Assembly (NCBI GenBank): GCA_003569165.1
Contig: BGOI01000013.1
Coordinates: 1 to 44,451, forward strand
DNA length: 44,451 nucleotides
DNA from: Opitutia bacterium
GTDB taxonomy: Bacteria; Verrucomicrobiota; Verrucomicrobiia; Opitutales; UBA953
Direction: 5' to 3'
The first letter of the stretch is position 1; every line of letters begins with the position of its first letter. Positions 1 through 9,169 of this stretch are shown here, one piece after another. Made by a program: the position numbers and the translations under genes. The notes below the pieces were generated by a model. That model did no database searches and was not told the origin of the DNA. It saw only the letters and a program-made list of their open reading frames with translations.

Positions 1-1517
1 GCTCGCCGCCGCCGACCTCCGCCTGCCGGCGGTCTTCTCCGACATATGGTCCTCCAACGCGAGAAGCCCGTAGCGGTCTGGGCTGGGCGGACGCCGATGA
101 AGAAGTGTCCGTCGAATTCGCCGGCCAGAAGAAGTCCGCCCAAGCGGACGCCACCGGCCGATGGTCGCTCCGCCTCGACCCGCTTGCGGCCAGCGCCGAA
201 AGCCGCAAACTCATCGCCACGGGCAAGGATGGCCGCAAGGCGGAGGTCTCCGATGTGCTCGTCGGTGACGTCTGGCTCGGTTCCGGCCAATCGAACATGG
301 CGATGACGGTCAACCGCGCGAAGGATTTCGAACAGGAGAAGACGGCCGCGACCTTCCCGCTCATCCGTCACTTCAAGGAAGAGTCTGCGGGAGCCGCCAC
401 GGCGCAGACCCAATCAAAGGGCAAGTGGCTCGCTTGTACGCCAGACAACGTCGGCGGTTTCAGCGCGGCCCTTTACTTCTTTGGACGCGAGATCCATCGG
501 GAGGTCGGCGTCCCCGTCGGCCTGATCAACACCTCCGTCGGCGGCACGCCGATCGAGTCGTGGATCGCCCCGGAAATCCAGGAGACGAAGCCCGAGCTCA
601 AGGCCGCCCTGGATGCCCAAAGCGCCGCCACCCCGAAGATCGACCCCGAAAAGGCGAAGGCCGACTACGATGTCGAACTCAAGAAATTCAAGGCCGCGAA
701 AGCCAAGGCCGTGGCCGAAGGCACGAAGGCGCCCCGCCCGCCGCGTAACGCCGCCGAAGTCAGTGAACGCAAAGGCACTTACGGGCAGCTGTTCAACGGC
801 AAGGTCGCCCCCGCTCGTGCCTTTCACGCTCAAAGGTATGCTGTGGTATCAGGGCGAAGCGAATTCATCCGACAGCCGTGCCCCACTCTACGTGCACCAA
901 CTCTCCGCACTGATCACAGATTGGCGCACCCGCTGGGGCGATGAAGCGCTTCCCTTCGCGTGGGTGCAGCTACCGAACTTCCGCCGCGCCGGCGGAGGCT
1001 GGCCCCTGATGCGGGAATCGATGTTGAAAAACACTGGCCCTACCCAACACCGGCATGGCCATCGCGATCGATGTCGGTGATGCCGGCAACATCCACCCAA
1101 CCAACAAGCAGGAAGTCGGCCGCCGCCTCTCCCTCTGGGCCCTCGGCACGGTCTATGGCCCGCAAGGTCGCCGCCACGAGCGGCCCGCTGCCGGCCGGAC
1201 ACGAGATTAAGGGCGCCGAGGTCATCGTCACCCTCGCCCATGCCGACGGCCTCAAGACCCGTGATGGCGCTCCCGCGAAATCCTTCCAGCTCGCCGGCGC
1301 CGACAAGCAATGGAAACCTGCCGTCGCCAAGATCGACGGCGCCAAACTCATCGTGACCAGCGGGGAAGTCGCCGCGCCGATCGCCCTACGCTACGCCTGG
1401 CTCGATAACCCGGAAACGAAACCTCGTGAATTCCGCCGACCTGCCCGCCTCGCCCTTCCGCACCGACGATTGGGCCCCGCTTCCCGCGCCCGCTCCCGCC
1501 GCCAAGGGCAAAGGTAA
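1..1517 (+). CDS. Sialate O-acetylesterase (SASA family), 5'-partial, several frameshifts
   Basis: Secreted or periplasmic carbohydrate esterase that removes O-acetyl groups from sugars. Read across frames, the protein gives the family landmarks in order: VFSDHMVLQREKPV near position 40, then GWAD.EEVSVEF, the catalytic block GQSNM (around 287-300), SVGGTPIESW (535-565), GMLWYQGEAN (around 838-868), the NTGMAIAIDVGD..NIHP block (1049-1095) and a closing ADLPASPFRTDDW (1436-1475). The order is complete except for the missing N-terminus. At least six one-base indels interrupt it, near 43, 80, 814, 1032, 1150 and 1420. Each is in a short homopolymer and the protein resumes exactly, so I take these as sequence errors rather than a decayed gene. 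The stop is probably TAA at 1515-1517; the in-frame read-through into the next gene is likely an artefact of one more indel. It lies 16 nt upstream of a sulfatase, which suggests joint action on one decorated polysaccharide. Confidence 0.85.
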
Positions 1518-1533
1518 GACCAATAATTCTCCT

Positions 1534-2962
1534 ATGAAAAACCTCGCCCTGCTTCTCCTCGCCGGCCTCGCCTCCCTCGCGTCCCGCCGCCGACCGCAAG
1601 CCGAACTTCGTCTACGTCTTCACCGACGACCAGCGCTGGGACGCGCTCGGAGTCGTCCAGAAGGAACAGGGCGAGAAAGGTCGCTTCCCTTGGCTCAAGA
1701 CGCCGCACCTCGACCGCCTCGCCGCCGAGGGGCTCCGTTTCCGCAACGCCTTCGTGGTGAATTCCCTGTGCGCCCCGTCGCGCGCTTCGCTTGTGACCGG
1801 CCAGTACGGCCACGTCAACGGGGTCACCAACAACCATACGCCTCATCCGGAAGGGAATATCTCCGTCGCCACCCTGCTCCGCCCGGCCGGCTACGTCTCG
1901 GGCTACTTCGGGAAGTGGCACCACGGCAACCAATCTGGCAAACGCCCGGGCTTCGATACGTCCGCGAGCTTCGTCGGCCAGGGCGTCTACTTCGATTGCC
2001 CGATCGAGGTCGATGGCGTCAAGACCCCGAGCAAGGGCTTCGTCGACGACGTGACCACCGAGTATGCGTCGAACTTCATCAAGGCCAATAAGGAGAAGCC
2101 TTTCCTGATGATCCTCGGCCTCAAGACCTGCCACGGTCCCTTCACTCCGCCTCCCCGCAACGCGAAGGATTATGAAGGCACTCTGGCTCGCTCGGTGCCT
2201 AACTACGGTATCCCCGCCATCTACTCCAAGGCCGGACCGAACGGCGCCAAGGGCAAGGCCACCGACGCTAAGGAGGTTCCGACTAACCTCGGTATGTTCC
2301 GAGGCATCAACTCGGTCGACGACAACGTGGGCAAGCTCCTCAAGCTCCTCGACGACCTCAAGCTGACCGAAGACACGGTCTTCGTCTTCTCGAGCGATAA
2401 CGGCTTCTACCTCGGTGAACATAACCTTGGCGATAAACGCACGGCCTACGAAGAGTCCATGCGCATCCCGATGCTACTCCGCTTCCCACGCGCCGTGAAG
2501 GCCGGCCGGACCGACGACCGCATGGTCCTCAACGTCGACCCGGCCGCGACCTTCCTCGACCTCGCCGGCCTGCCGGTGCCCGCCGCGATCCACGGACGCA
2601 GCTGGAAGCCGCTCCTGGAAGAGAAGCATACCGACTGGCGCGACAGCTTCTTCTACTGCTACTTCTACGAAAAGGGTTTCGGCTCCCCGCTCACGACTGC
2701 CGTGCGCACCGCCGAGGCCAAGTTGATCAAGTACCCCGGACACGACGAGTGGACCGAGGTCTTCGACCTCAAGGCCGACCCCTACGAAATCAAGAACCTT
2801 GCCGCCGACCCCGCCTACGCCGACCTACGCAAGAAGCTGGAAGCGGAATACGACAAACAGGCCAAGGCTATCGACTTCAAGGTGCCCGACTACGCCGACA
2901 AGCCCGGTGCTGAAGGCGAAGAAAGCGCCAAGAAGAAAGCCGGCAAGAAGAAGGCAAAGTAA
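1534..2962 (+). CDS. Sulfatase (S1 family, Cys-type formylglycine enzyme), one frameshift
   Basis: Exported sulfatase that hydrolyses sulfate esters, probably on a polysaccharide. The start at 1534 gives a signal peptide (MKNLALLLLAGLASLASA). An extra C near 1583 shifts the frame, and correcting it yields the metal-binding FVYVFTDDQRWD. The formylglycine motif is CAPSR (Cys about residue 79 of the corrected protein, near 1769), followed by an FGKWHHG block and the second metal-binding motif SSDNGFYLGEH (around 2392-2422). Length is about 475 aa, normal for the family. The C-terminus ends in a lysine-rich tail (KKKAGKKKAK) seen in related form on other exported proteins of this window. Substrate cannot be told from sequence. 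There is no Shine-Dalgarno before the start. The maturase (FGE or anSME) is not in this window. Confidence 0.93.
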
Positions 2963-2989
2963 GCCAAGAAAACGGATGGTTTTCTCCGC

Positions 2990-3013
2990 AAGGGCTGTCA
3001 TCGTGCAGCCCTT
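2990..3013 (+). terminator. Hairpin after the sulfatase gene
   Basis: A perfect 8-bp inverted repeat, AAGGGCTG (2990-2997) and CAGCCCTT (3006-3013), with an 8-nt loop lies 27 nt after the sulfatase stop and 5 nt before the methyltransferase start. No T-run follows, so termination would be weak. It may instead act in the leader of the next gene. Confidence 0.4.
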
Positions 3014-3017
3014 GCTT

Positions 3018-4055
3018 ATGTCCGCCCTGCTCGACCTCACCCGCGCGCCCGCCACCGATCCGCTCGGCATCTACCGCTTCCGCGACGGGCTCTACGCCGT
3101 CGACCTGATCGCCGCCGCGATCACGGAGTTCGACCTCTTTACGAAGCTCGCCGCGAAGCCTTCAGACCTCGCCACGGTCTGCGCCGACCTCGGCACCCAT
3201 CGCCGGCCTACCGACGTGATGCTGACGCTCTTCGCCGCCAACGGCTTCCTCTCGCTCAAGCACGGCGTCTACACGGTGACTCCGCTTGGCCAAGAACACC
3301 TCGTCAGCACCTCCCCGATCTTTCTGGGCGCCTACTACGCCTCGCTCAAGGACCGTCCGGTGGTGAAGGACTTCATCGTCATCCTGAAGACCGACAAGCC
3401 CGCCAACTGGGGCAGCTACAAGGACGAGAAACCCTGGAGCGAAGCCATGCTCACCGACGCCTTCGCCACGAGCTTCACCGCGGCCATGGATTCACGTGGT
3501 TTCACCCTTGGCCCCGCGATGGCCAAAGCCTCGCCGATCGGCGCCCGCACCCGCCTCCTCGACATCGCCGGTGGCTCGGGTATCTACGCCTGCGCCCTCG
3601 TCGCCAACCACGCCCAACTGACCGCTACGGTCTTCGAACGCGCCCCGGTCGACGGCATTACCCGCAAGATGATTGCCAAACGCGGCTTCCAGGACCGCGT
3701 CGACGTCAAGGCCGGCGATATGTTCACCGAGGCCCTACCCTCGGGCTATGACGTCCACCTGTTCTCCAACGTCCTCCACGACTGGGATACCGATAAGGTC
3801 CGCTTCCTGCTTGCCGCCTCCGCCAAAGCCTTGCCCAAGGGCGGACTGTTGATCGTGCACGACGCCCACCTCAATAACGACAAGACTGGACCGGCGCCGG
3901 TGGCCGCCTACTCCGCGCTCCTCATGAGCGTCACTGAAGGCCGCTGCTATGGCACTGGCGAGATGCGCGAGCTGCTGACCGAAGCTGGCTTTGCCGACAT
4001 CCGCCACCAAGACACTGCGTGTGATCGCAGTATTGTCACTGCCGTAAGGCAGTAA
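3018..4055 (+). CDS. SAM-dependent O-methyltransferase family 2
   Basis: Cytosolic class I methyltransferase of the plant-O-methyltransferase/hydroxyneurosporene methyltransferase family (345 aa). The N-terminal ~100 residues look like the winged-helix dimerisation domain. The SAM-binding motif I is LLDIAGGSGIYAC (around residues 178-190), followed by VFERAPV (acidic residue for the ribose), the GDMFTEALP and LFSNVLHDW blocks, and a terminal LLTEAGF.DI. The reading frame extends upstream into the sulfatase gene, but ATG 3018 is the first start that does not overlap it and gives the expected N-terminus. It has no signal peptide, unlike its neighbours, so it probably makes or modifies a small metabolite. 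Substrate unknown. Confidence 0.85.
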   Translation: MSALLDLTRAPATDPLGIYRFRDGLYAVDLIAAAITEFDLFTKLAAKPSDLATVCADLGTHRRPTDVMLTLFAANGFLSLKHGVYTVTPLGQEHLVSTSPIFLGAYYASLKDRPVVKDFIVILKTDKPANWGSYKDEKPWSEAMLTDAFATSFTAAMDSRGFTLGPAMAKASPIGARTRLLDIAGGSGIYACALVANHAQLTATVFERAPVDGITRKMIAKRGFQDRVDVKAGDMFTEALPSGYDVHLFSNVLHDWDTDKVRFLLAASAKALPKGGLLIVHDAHLNNDKTGPAPVAAYSALLMSVTEGRCYGTGEMRELLTEAGFADIRHQDTACDRSIVTAVRQ

Positions 4056-4125
4056 AGATGACAGATGGCCGAGCGCACCGCTATCGTTCTTGGTTCCTTG
4101 TTCTTTGTTCTTAGGCCACTTTGAA

Positions 4126-4860
4126 ATGCGCTTCCTGATTACAATGATTGCCGTGACGGCAACTCTCCTCGCTGCGCCGATGGACCAGGAGGAGCAGCGG
4201 CTCGACTTCGTCGCGCTTTCGGATGGCAAGTCCTTCGATGGATGGAAGCACCCCGGCAACTGGGCGATCCAGGACGGCGCCTTCGCCCGCGTCCGACCCT
4301 CCGGCCAGCTGACCTACGAAGCACGCACGCTGCCCGACGATTTTGAGCTACGCTTCGACTGGAAGGTCAGTAAGGGCTGCAACAGCGGCGTCTATTACCG
4401 TCCGGGACAGGTCGAGTATCAGGTGCTGGACGACATCGGCAGCCCCTACGGCGAAAACCCCCGCCAGGCAGCAGCTTCCCTCTTCTTCTGCATGGCCCCG
4501 AGCAAACGGGCCACCCGTCCGGTCGGCGAATGGAATACCGCCCGCATCCGCTGCCAAGGAACGGTCATCGAGCATTGGCTCAACGAGCAAAACGTCCTGT
4601 CCTTCGATTATGCCGACCCCAAGTGGGCTTCGGAAATCCGCCTGCTGACCATTCGCGGTGGCGACCTCAAGGGCCGCGGCGGCAAACTGCTCCTCCAAGA
4701 CCACGGCCAGGACGTCGCCTTCCGGAATCTTCGCCTCCGGACGATTCCTGCCCACGAGATCATCAAAGCCGACCCGGCCTTCATGCCGATGCCGATTCCG
4801 CCGGCAGCCCTGGCCAAAGAAGAAGCCCGTGTCCGCTCGATGCTCGAGAAGAAAAAATAA
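4126..4860 (+). CDS. 3-keto-disaccharide hydrolase domain (DUF1080) protein
   Basis: Exported protein of the DUF1080/3-keto-disaccharide hydrolase family, a concanavalin-like fold common in Planctomycetes and Verrucomicrobia and linked to glycan breakdown. The start at ATG 4126 gives a signal peptide (MRFLITMIAVTATLLAAP). Family landmarks are FVALSDGKSFDGWKHPGNW (residues ~29-47), FELRFDWKVSKGCNSGVYYRP, EYQVLDD, PVGEWNTARI, VIEHWLN and the closing FRNLRLRTI. About 244 aa, with a KKK C-terminus. It is followed after 20 nt by an NTF2-like gene. The upstream 70 nt has no clear terminator or promoter. Confidence 0.88.
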   Translation: MRFLITMIAVTATLLAAPMDQEEQRLDFVALSDGKSFDGWKHPGNWAIQDGAFARVRPSGQLTYEARTLPDDFELRFDWKVSKGCNSGVYYRPGQVEYQVLDDIGSPYGENPRQAAASLFFCMAPSKRATRPVGEWNTARIRCQGTVIEHWLNEQNVLSFDYADPKWASEIRLLTIRGGDLKGRGGKLLLQDHGQDVAFRNLRLRTIPAHEIIKADPAFMPMPIPPAALAKEEARVRSMLEKKK

Positions 4861-4880
4861 TCGTCACCGAACCTTTACCC

Positions 4881-5330
4881 ATGAAACACCTCGCCGCCCT
4901 CTTCGCCGTCCTCCTCGCACTCACTGCGCCGGCCGCCGACCATCCTGAACTCGCCCGCGTAACCGCGGCCAACGACGCCCGCGTGGCCGCCATGCTGGCG
5001 CCGACCCGCGAGAAGCTCGAAGCCGTGCTCTCGCCGGACCTTCGCTACACCCACTCCAACGGACAGATCGATTCGAAGGCCACGCTGATCGACTCGCTGC
5101 TCGATGGCTCTGCCAAGTACATGAAGTACGATTTCCATGAGTGTACCTTCACCTTCCCTGCCCCCGGTATCGCCCTCATGGCCGGACGCTTCGATGTGAA
5201 GGCCGTCGTGAAAGGCAACGCCGCCGAAAGCACCATCAGCTTCCTCGCCGTCTGGCGCCTCGAAAAAGGCGAATGGAAGTTCCTCGCCTGGCAGTCTTGC
5301 AAGGTCCCGCCAGCGACACCGTCCAAGTAA
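4881..5330 (+). CDS. Exported NTF2-like (DUF4440/SnoaL-type) protein
   Basis: 149-aa protein with an N-terminal signal peptide (MKHLAALFAVLLALTAPAA) and a cone-shaped NTF2-like domain. The conserved pattern is visible as LSPDLRYTHSNGQIDSKATLIDSL, followed by ALMAGRFDVKAVV and the closing FLAVWRLEKGEWKFLAWQSC. Members bind or turn over small ligands, but no specific function can be given. It lies 20 nt after the DUF1080 gene and 46 nt before an esterase, so it is probably co-transcribed with the carbohydrate genes. It ends in a single lysine. Confidence 0.75.
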   Translation: MKHLAALFAVLLALTAPAADHPELARVTAANDARVAAMLAPTREKLEAVLSPDLRYTHSNGQIDSKATLIDSLLDGSAKYMKYDFHECTFTFPAPGIALMAGRFDVKAVVKGNAAESTISFLAVWRLEKGEWKFLAWQSCKVPPATPSK

Positions 5331-5376
5331 GGTTTTCCTCGCAACCGCAGGGGGTTCTGACTGTCTCAATGGCAGC

Positions 5377-6381
5377 ATGAACCCCCTGCTCGCTTCCGTC
5401 GTCGCCCTTACCCTCGGCGCCGCCTCCCTGCTCGCTGCCGACGCGCCGACCAAAGCTCCCGCCAAGGCCGCCGTACCGGCAAAAGTCATCGACCCGGAGT
5501 TCCGTAAATACCCACTGCCGCTCGAACCCGACGAGAATGTCTCCTACGGATCGCACCGGATGCAGCGGATCTACTTCTGGCGTGCGAAGTCCGATAAGCC
5601 TACGCCCTTACTCTTCTACATCCACGGCGGCGGTTGGACCGGCGGCGACCGATCGGTCGTACGCAGCATGCTCAAGCCCGCTCTCGACGCCGGCATCTCG
5701 GTGGTTTCGGTGGAATACCGCAATATCCGGGACTCGATGAACGACGGCCTCGTGCCACCCGTGAAAGGACCGATGGTCGATTGCGCCCGCGCCCTCCAGT
5801 TCACGCGCAGCAAGGCCAAGGAATGGAACCTCGATAAGACCAAGGTCGCCCTAGCGGGCGGCTCTGCCGGCGCCTGCACGAGCCTGTGGATCGCCTTCCA
5901 CGATGACCTCGCCGATCCGAACAGCGCTGACCCGATCGCCCGCGAATCCACCCGCGTGACCTGCGCCGCGGTCTCCGGCGCCCAGACCACCCTCGACCCG
6001 AAGCAGATGCGCGATTGGACGCCCAATAGCAAATACGGTGCCCACGCCTTCGGCATCGTCTGGGACGCGAAGCAGAAACTTTCGTCCTTCGACATGTTCT
6101 ACGCCGAGCGCGAAAGCATCCTTCCCTGGATCAAGCAATACTCGCCCTACGAGCTGGTCAGCCGAGACGACCCGCCCGTCGGCCTCTTCTACAGCACCCC
6201 GCCTAACCTCGGCAAAGACGAGAAAGACCCGACGCATACGGCCAATTTCGGCGTGAAGCTCAAAGAACACTGCGACGCGCTCAAGGCCCCGTGCGAACTC
6301 ATCTATCCAGGCGCCCCAAACGTGGTCCACGCCACGGACAGCGATTACGTCAAGGCGCACCTCCTGCCCTCTTCCAAATGA
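5377..6381 (+). CDS. Exported alpha/beta hydrolase (HSL-like esterase)
   Basis: Secreted esterase or lipase of the alpha/beta hydrolase fold (334 aa). Signal peptide at residues 1-21, ending ..LLAADA. The oxyanion-hole motif HGGGW is at residues 83-87 and the nucleophile elbow GGSAGA puts Ser at 163. A late His in PNVVHATDSDY fits the third catalytic residue. This arrangement is that of hormone-sensitive-lipase-type and acetyl-xylan-esterase-like enzymes. The stop codon overlaps the next gene's start (ATGA, 6378-6381), so the two hydrolases are translationally coupled. The likely role is deacylating plant or algal polysaccharide, which is inference from context. Confidence 0.86.
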   Translation: MNPLLASVVALTLGAASLLAADAPTKAPAKAAVPAKVIDPEFRKYPLPLEPDENVSYGSHRMQRIYFWRAKSDKPTPLLFYIHGGGWTGGDRSVVRSMLKPALDAGISVVSVEYRNIRDSMNDGLVPPVKGPMVDCARALQFTRSKAKEWNLDKTKVALAGGSAGACTSLWIAFHDDLADPNSADPIARESTRVTCAAVSGAQTTLDPKQMRDWTPNSKYGAHAFGIVWDAKQKLSSFDMFYAERESILPWIKQYSPYELVSRDDPPVGLFYSTPPNLGKDEKDPTHTANFGVKLKEHCDALKAPCELIYPGAPNVVHATDSDYVKAHLLPSSK

Positions 6382-7418
6382 AAACTTACGCTACCCTGCT
6401 TTCCTGCGTGACGCTCGTCGCGGCTGAACCCGCCAAACGACCCTCCGCCGACGAGATGAAGGCGTTAGCGCTCAAGATGGCGGTCGATGTCACCAGCACC
6501 AAGGACGGGACGCCACAGAAAGTCGTCTATACCCAACCTGACTCCGCGGCCAAGGATCTCGCCGGCCCGGCCGTGCCTTTACTGGTCTTCCTGCACAGTT
6601 GGAGCGGAAGCATCGAGCAAGCCCCATCGCTCGTCGGACTGGCCAAGCACCGCGGCTGGGTGATGATTGCCCCCGCATTCCGCGGTCCCAACAACCGACC
6701 CGAAGCCTGCGCTTCCGACCTCGCCTCACAGGACATCATCGACGCGGTGGAATACGCCAAGGCCCACGCCCGCATTGATACGGACCGTATCTACCTCGTG
6801 GGCGGCTCTGGCGGCGGACATATGTCGCTCGTCATGGCCTCACGCACGCCCGACCTTTGGGCCGCGGTCAGCGCCTGGGTACCGATCTCCGACCTCACCG
6901 CCTGGCATGCCGAGAGCACGACACGGAAGAATAACTACGCCAAGATGATCGAGCAGTGCTGCGGCGGAAAGCCTGGTCCCGCCACCGAAGCGGAATACCG
7001 CCATCGTTCGCCCCTCTTCCATCTCGCCGCAGCCAAAGGCGTGCCGCTCGATATCAATACGGGCATCCATGATGGCCACACGGGCTCCGTGCCGGTCAGC
7101 CACTCACTCCTCGCCTTCAACGTACTCGCCGCGCCCGATAAACAGGTCTCAGCCGCCGACATCGACTTCATGGTCCGCGAGCAGAAGATCCCCACCGCCC
7201 TCGCTGCCGAGACGCAAAACGACCCGGAACGCCAGAAGGCGACCCTCTTCCGCCGCGCGTCTGGCAACGCTCGCGTGACGGTCTTCGCAGGCGGCCATGA
7301 CTCCGAACCCACGGCCGCCCTGGACTGGCTCTCCCGCCAACGTAAAGGCCAACCCGCCGATTGGTCTCTGGGCCAGAAGCCGGGCAAGGCTGGACCGGCC
7401 CTGGAGCTCTCTAAATAA
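6378..7418 (+). CDS. Exported alpha/beta hydrolase (prolyl-oligopeptidase-like)
   Basis: 346-aa exported hydrolase. The start at ATG 6378 overlaps the stop of the preceding esterase by 4 nt and gives a short signal peptide. Motifs are PLLVFLHSWSG (residues ~67-77, oxyanion side), VGGSGGGHMSL with nucleophile Ser about residue 144, an acidic INTGIHDGHTG segment, and FAGGHDSEP near the C-terminus with a candidate catalytic His. This suits the dienelactone hydrolase/prolyl-oligopeptidase clan rather than a true peptidase. A pair of Cys (EQCCGGKPG) lies in the lid region. It is followed by a strong bidirectional hairpin, so it ends the operon. Confidence 0.84.
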   Translation: MKTYATLLSCVTLVAAEPAKRPSADEMKALALKMAVDVTSTKDGTPQKVVYTQPDSAAKDLAGPAVPLLVFLHSWSGSIEQAPSLVGLAKHRGWVMIAPAFRGPNNRPEACASDLASQDIIDAVEYAKAHARIDTDRIYLVGGSGGGHMSLVMASRTPDLWAAVSAWVPISDLTAWHAESTTRKNNYAKMIEQCCGGKPGPATEAEYRHRSPLFHLAAAKGVPLDINTGIHDGHTGSVPVSHSLLAFNVLAAPDKQVSAADIDFMVREQKIPTALAAETQNDPERQKATLFRRASGNARVTVFAGGHDSEPTAALDWLSRQRKGQPADWSLGQKPGKAGPALELSK

Positions 7419-7419
7419 A

Positions 7420-7455
7420 CGAAACCCAGCCCGGAAGGGGCTTTGGCTTCGTTTT
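7420..7455. terminator. Bidirectional intrinsic terminator
   Basis: A GC-rich hairpin starts 2 nt after the hydrolase stop: core AGCCC/GGGCT with a GGAAG loop, extended outward by CC/GG and CGAA/TTCG with mismatches, then TTTT on the plus strand. It sits between the plus-strand hydrolase gene and the 3' end of the minus-strand tRNA gene, so it can end both transcripts. Confidence 0.65.
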
Positions 7456-7459
7456 CCTC

Positions 7460-7536
<77 letters not shown>

Positions 7537-7552
7537 AGAGAGGAAAGATTGG

Positions 7553-7581
7553 GTTAAGCCCCAGCCCGGAGGGGATGTCAA
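7553..7581 (-). promoter_or_regulatory. Putative sigma-70 promoter for tRNA-Pro
   Basis: On the minus strand a perfect -35 TTGACA (7576-7581) is followed after 17 nt by a weak -10 CTTAAC (7553-7558). The -10 box lies 16 nt upstream of the tRNA 5' end. Confidence 0.5.
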
Positions 7582-7607
7582 TCCGACAAAGCCACCCCCG
7601 CGGTTTC

Positions 7608-7636
7608 TCGACATATCCAAGGCCTAACCCTATTAA
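7608..7636 (+). promoter_or_regulatory. Putative promoter giving a leaderless sulfatase mRNA
   Basis: TCGACA (7608-7613, 5 of 6 to TTGACA), a 17-nt spacer and TATTAA (7631-7636). Only 6 nt separate the -10 box from the ATG at 7643, so transcription would begin at or next to the start codon. No Shine-Dalgarno is present. Confidence 0.6.
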
Positions 7637-7642
7637 ATCCTC

Positions 7643-9166
7643 ATGAGCCGCACCCCCCTACTTCTGCTATCCCTGTTCTGCGCCAGCCTCTGCGCGGAGT
7701 CTCGCCCAAACATCGTGTTCATCCTGGCCGATGACCTCGGCTACGGCGAAGTGGGCTACAACGGCCAGAAGATCATCCGCACGCCGAACGTCGACCGCCT
7801 CGCCCGCGAAGGCATGATCCTCACCCGCCACTACTGCGGCAGTCCGGTATGCGCGCCTTCACGCACGGTGCTGATGACCGGACGGAATCCCGGCCACGCC
7901 ACGGCGCGCGACAACGGCGACGTCGGCGACCGCGAGCAATTCCCATTGCCGGCCAGCATCACGACGCTGCCCGCGACGCTCAAGTCAGCCGGCTATGCGA
8001 CCGCGGCGTTCGGCAAATGGGGCATGGGCGGCTTCGACTCCACCGGCAGCCCGCTGAAACAAGGCTTCGACCGCTTCCTCGGCGTCACCAGCCAATGGGT
8101 CGCGCACAGCCACTACCCCCCTTTCATCCAAGATAATGGCGTCAAGATTCCGCTCGATAACGGACCCGACGGAGTGCCCGGCCACGGCGTCTTCCCAGCT
8201 GACGCCGACCCGCAGGACCCCAAGGCCTACGCACCGTTCATCGGCAAAGATTTTCTGAGCGAACGCACCATCAAAGGTGCGGAAGCCTTCATCGCCGCCA
8301 ACAAGAGCAAACCGTTCTTCCTCTACTACGCCTCCCCCCTGCCGCACGTGGCCCTGCAGGTGCCCGCGGAAGAACTGAAGCAGTACGAAGGCGTGATCAA
8401 GGAAGACGCGCCCTACGCCCCGCAGAAAGGCGGCTACAGCCCCAACCGCACGCCCCGCACCACCTACGCTGCGATGATCTCACGCCTCGACAAGGAAGTC
8501 GGCCGCATCCTCGCCGCGCTCGAGCAGGCCGGGGTGGCCGACAACACGATCATCGTCTTCACCGGCGACAACGGCGCGACGCATGACGCCGGTGGTGCCG
8601 ATACGAAGTACTTCAATTCCGCCGGTGGCCTTAAGGGCCTCAAGGGCTCGCTCCACGAAGGCGGTATCCGTGAGCCGACCGTGGTCCGCTGGCCCGCGGG
8701 CATCAAGGCCGGCACGCGCTCGAACCGCATCTCCGGTTTCGAGGATTGGCTGCTGACCTTCTCCGAACTCGCCGGCGTCAAGCTCGAGCGCACCGCCGAT
8801 ATCGCCAGCGAGAGCCTCGTCCCGACGTTCAAAGGCACGGATGCCCCGCGCGCCGCCCCGCTCTACCGCGAATTCCCGGGCTACGGTTCGCAACAAGCCA
8901 TCTGGGACGGCAAGTGGAAGGCCATTCGCACCGACATGACCAAGAAGGTCCAAGCCAAGGCGCCCATCGTCACCCAGCTCTACGACCTCGACGCCGACCC
9001 GAACGAGACGACCGACCTCGCCGCGAAATATCCCGAGATCGTCAAGGAACTCGAAGCGAAGATGACCGCCGCGCGCGTCCCGAATCCGGATTTCCCGCTG
9101 ATTGGCGTGGATCCGACTCCGGCCAACGCCGGCAAGGGCAAGAAGAAGGCCGCGGCGAAGAAGTGA
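7643..9166 (+). CDS. Arylsulfatase (S1 family, formylglycine enzyme)
   Basis: Exported sulfatase of 507 aa, intact. Signal peptide MSRTPLLLLSLFCASLCA. The first metal site is PNIVFILADDLGYG (Asp 30-31). The formylglycine motif CAPSR begins at Cys 70 with TVLMTGR after it. It has the FGKWGMGG block (~residues 118-125) and the second metal motif FTGDNGATHD near residue 310. LYDLDADPNETTDLA is the usual C-terminal block. The C-terminus is lysine-rich (GKGKKKAAAKK). It is closer to N-acetylgalactosamine-6-/arylsulfatase A-like members than the sulfatase at 1534. The next gene begins 3 nt downstream, so they form one operon. Confidence 0.95.
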   Translation: MSRTPLLLLSLFCASLCAESRPNIVFILADDLGYGEVGYNGQKIIRTPNVDRLAREGMILTRHYCGSPVCAPSRTVLMTGRNPGHATARDNGDVGDREQFPLPASITTLPATLKSAGYATAAFGKWGMGGFDSTGSPLKQGFDRFLGVTSQWVAHSHYPPFIQDNGVKIPLDNGPDGVPGHGVFPADADPQDPKAYAPFIGKDFLSERTIKGAEAFIAANKSKPFFLYYASPLPHVALQVPAEELKQYEGVIKEDAPYAPQKGGYSPNRTPRTTYAAMISRLDKEVGRILAALEQAGVADNTIIVFTGDNGATHDAGGADTKYFNSAGGLKGLKGSLHEGGIREPTVVRWPAGIKAGTRSNRISGFEDWLLTFSELAGVKLERTADIASESLVPTFKGTDAPRAAPLYREFPGYGSQQAIWDGKWKAIRTDMTKKVQAKAPIVTQLYDLDADPNETTDLAAKYPEIVKELEAKMTAARVPNPDFPLIGVDPTPANAGKGKKKAAAKK

Positions 9167-9169
9167 GCC

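Noticed and set aside
2799-3017. N-terminal extension of the methyltransferase into the sulfatase gene
   Set aside because: The 73 extra codons are an out-of-frame reading of the sulfatase tail and cross its stop and a hairpin.
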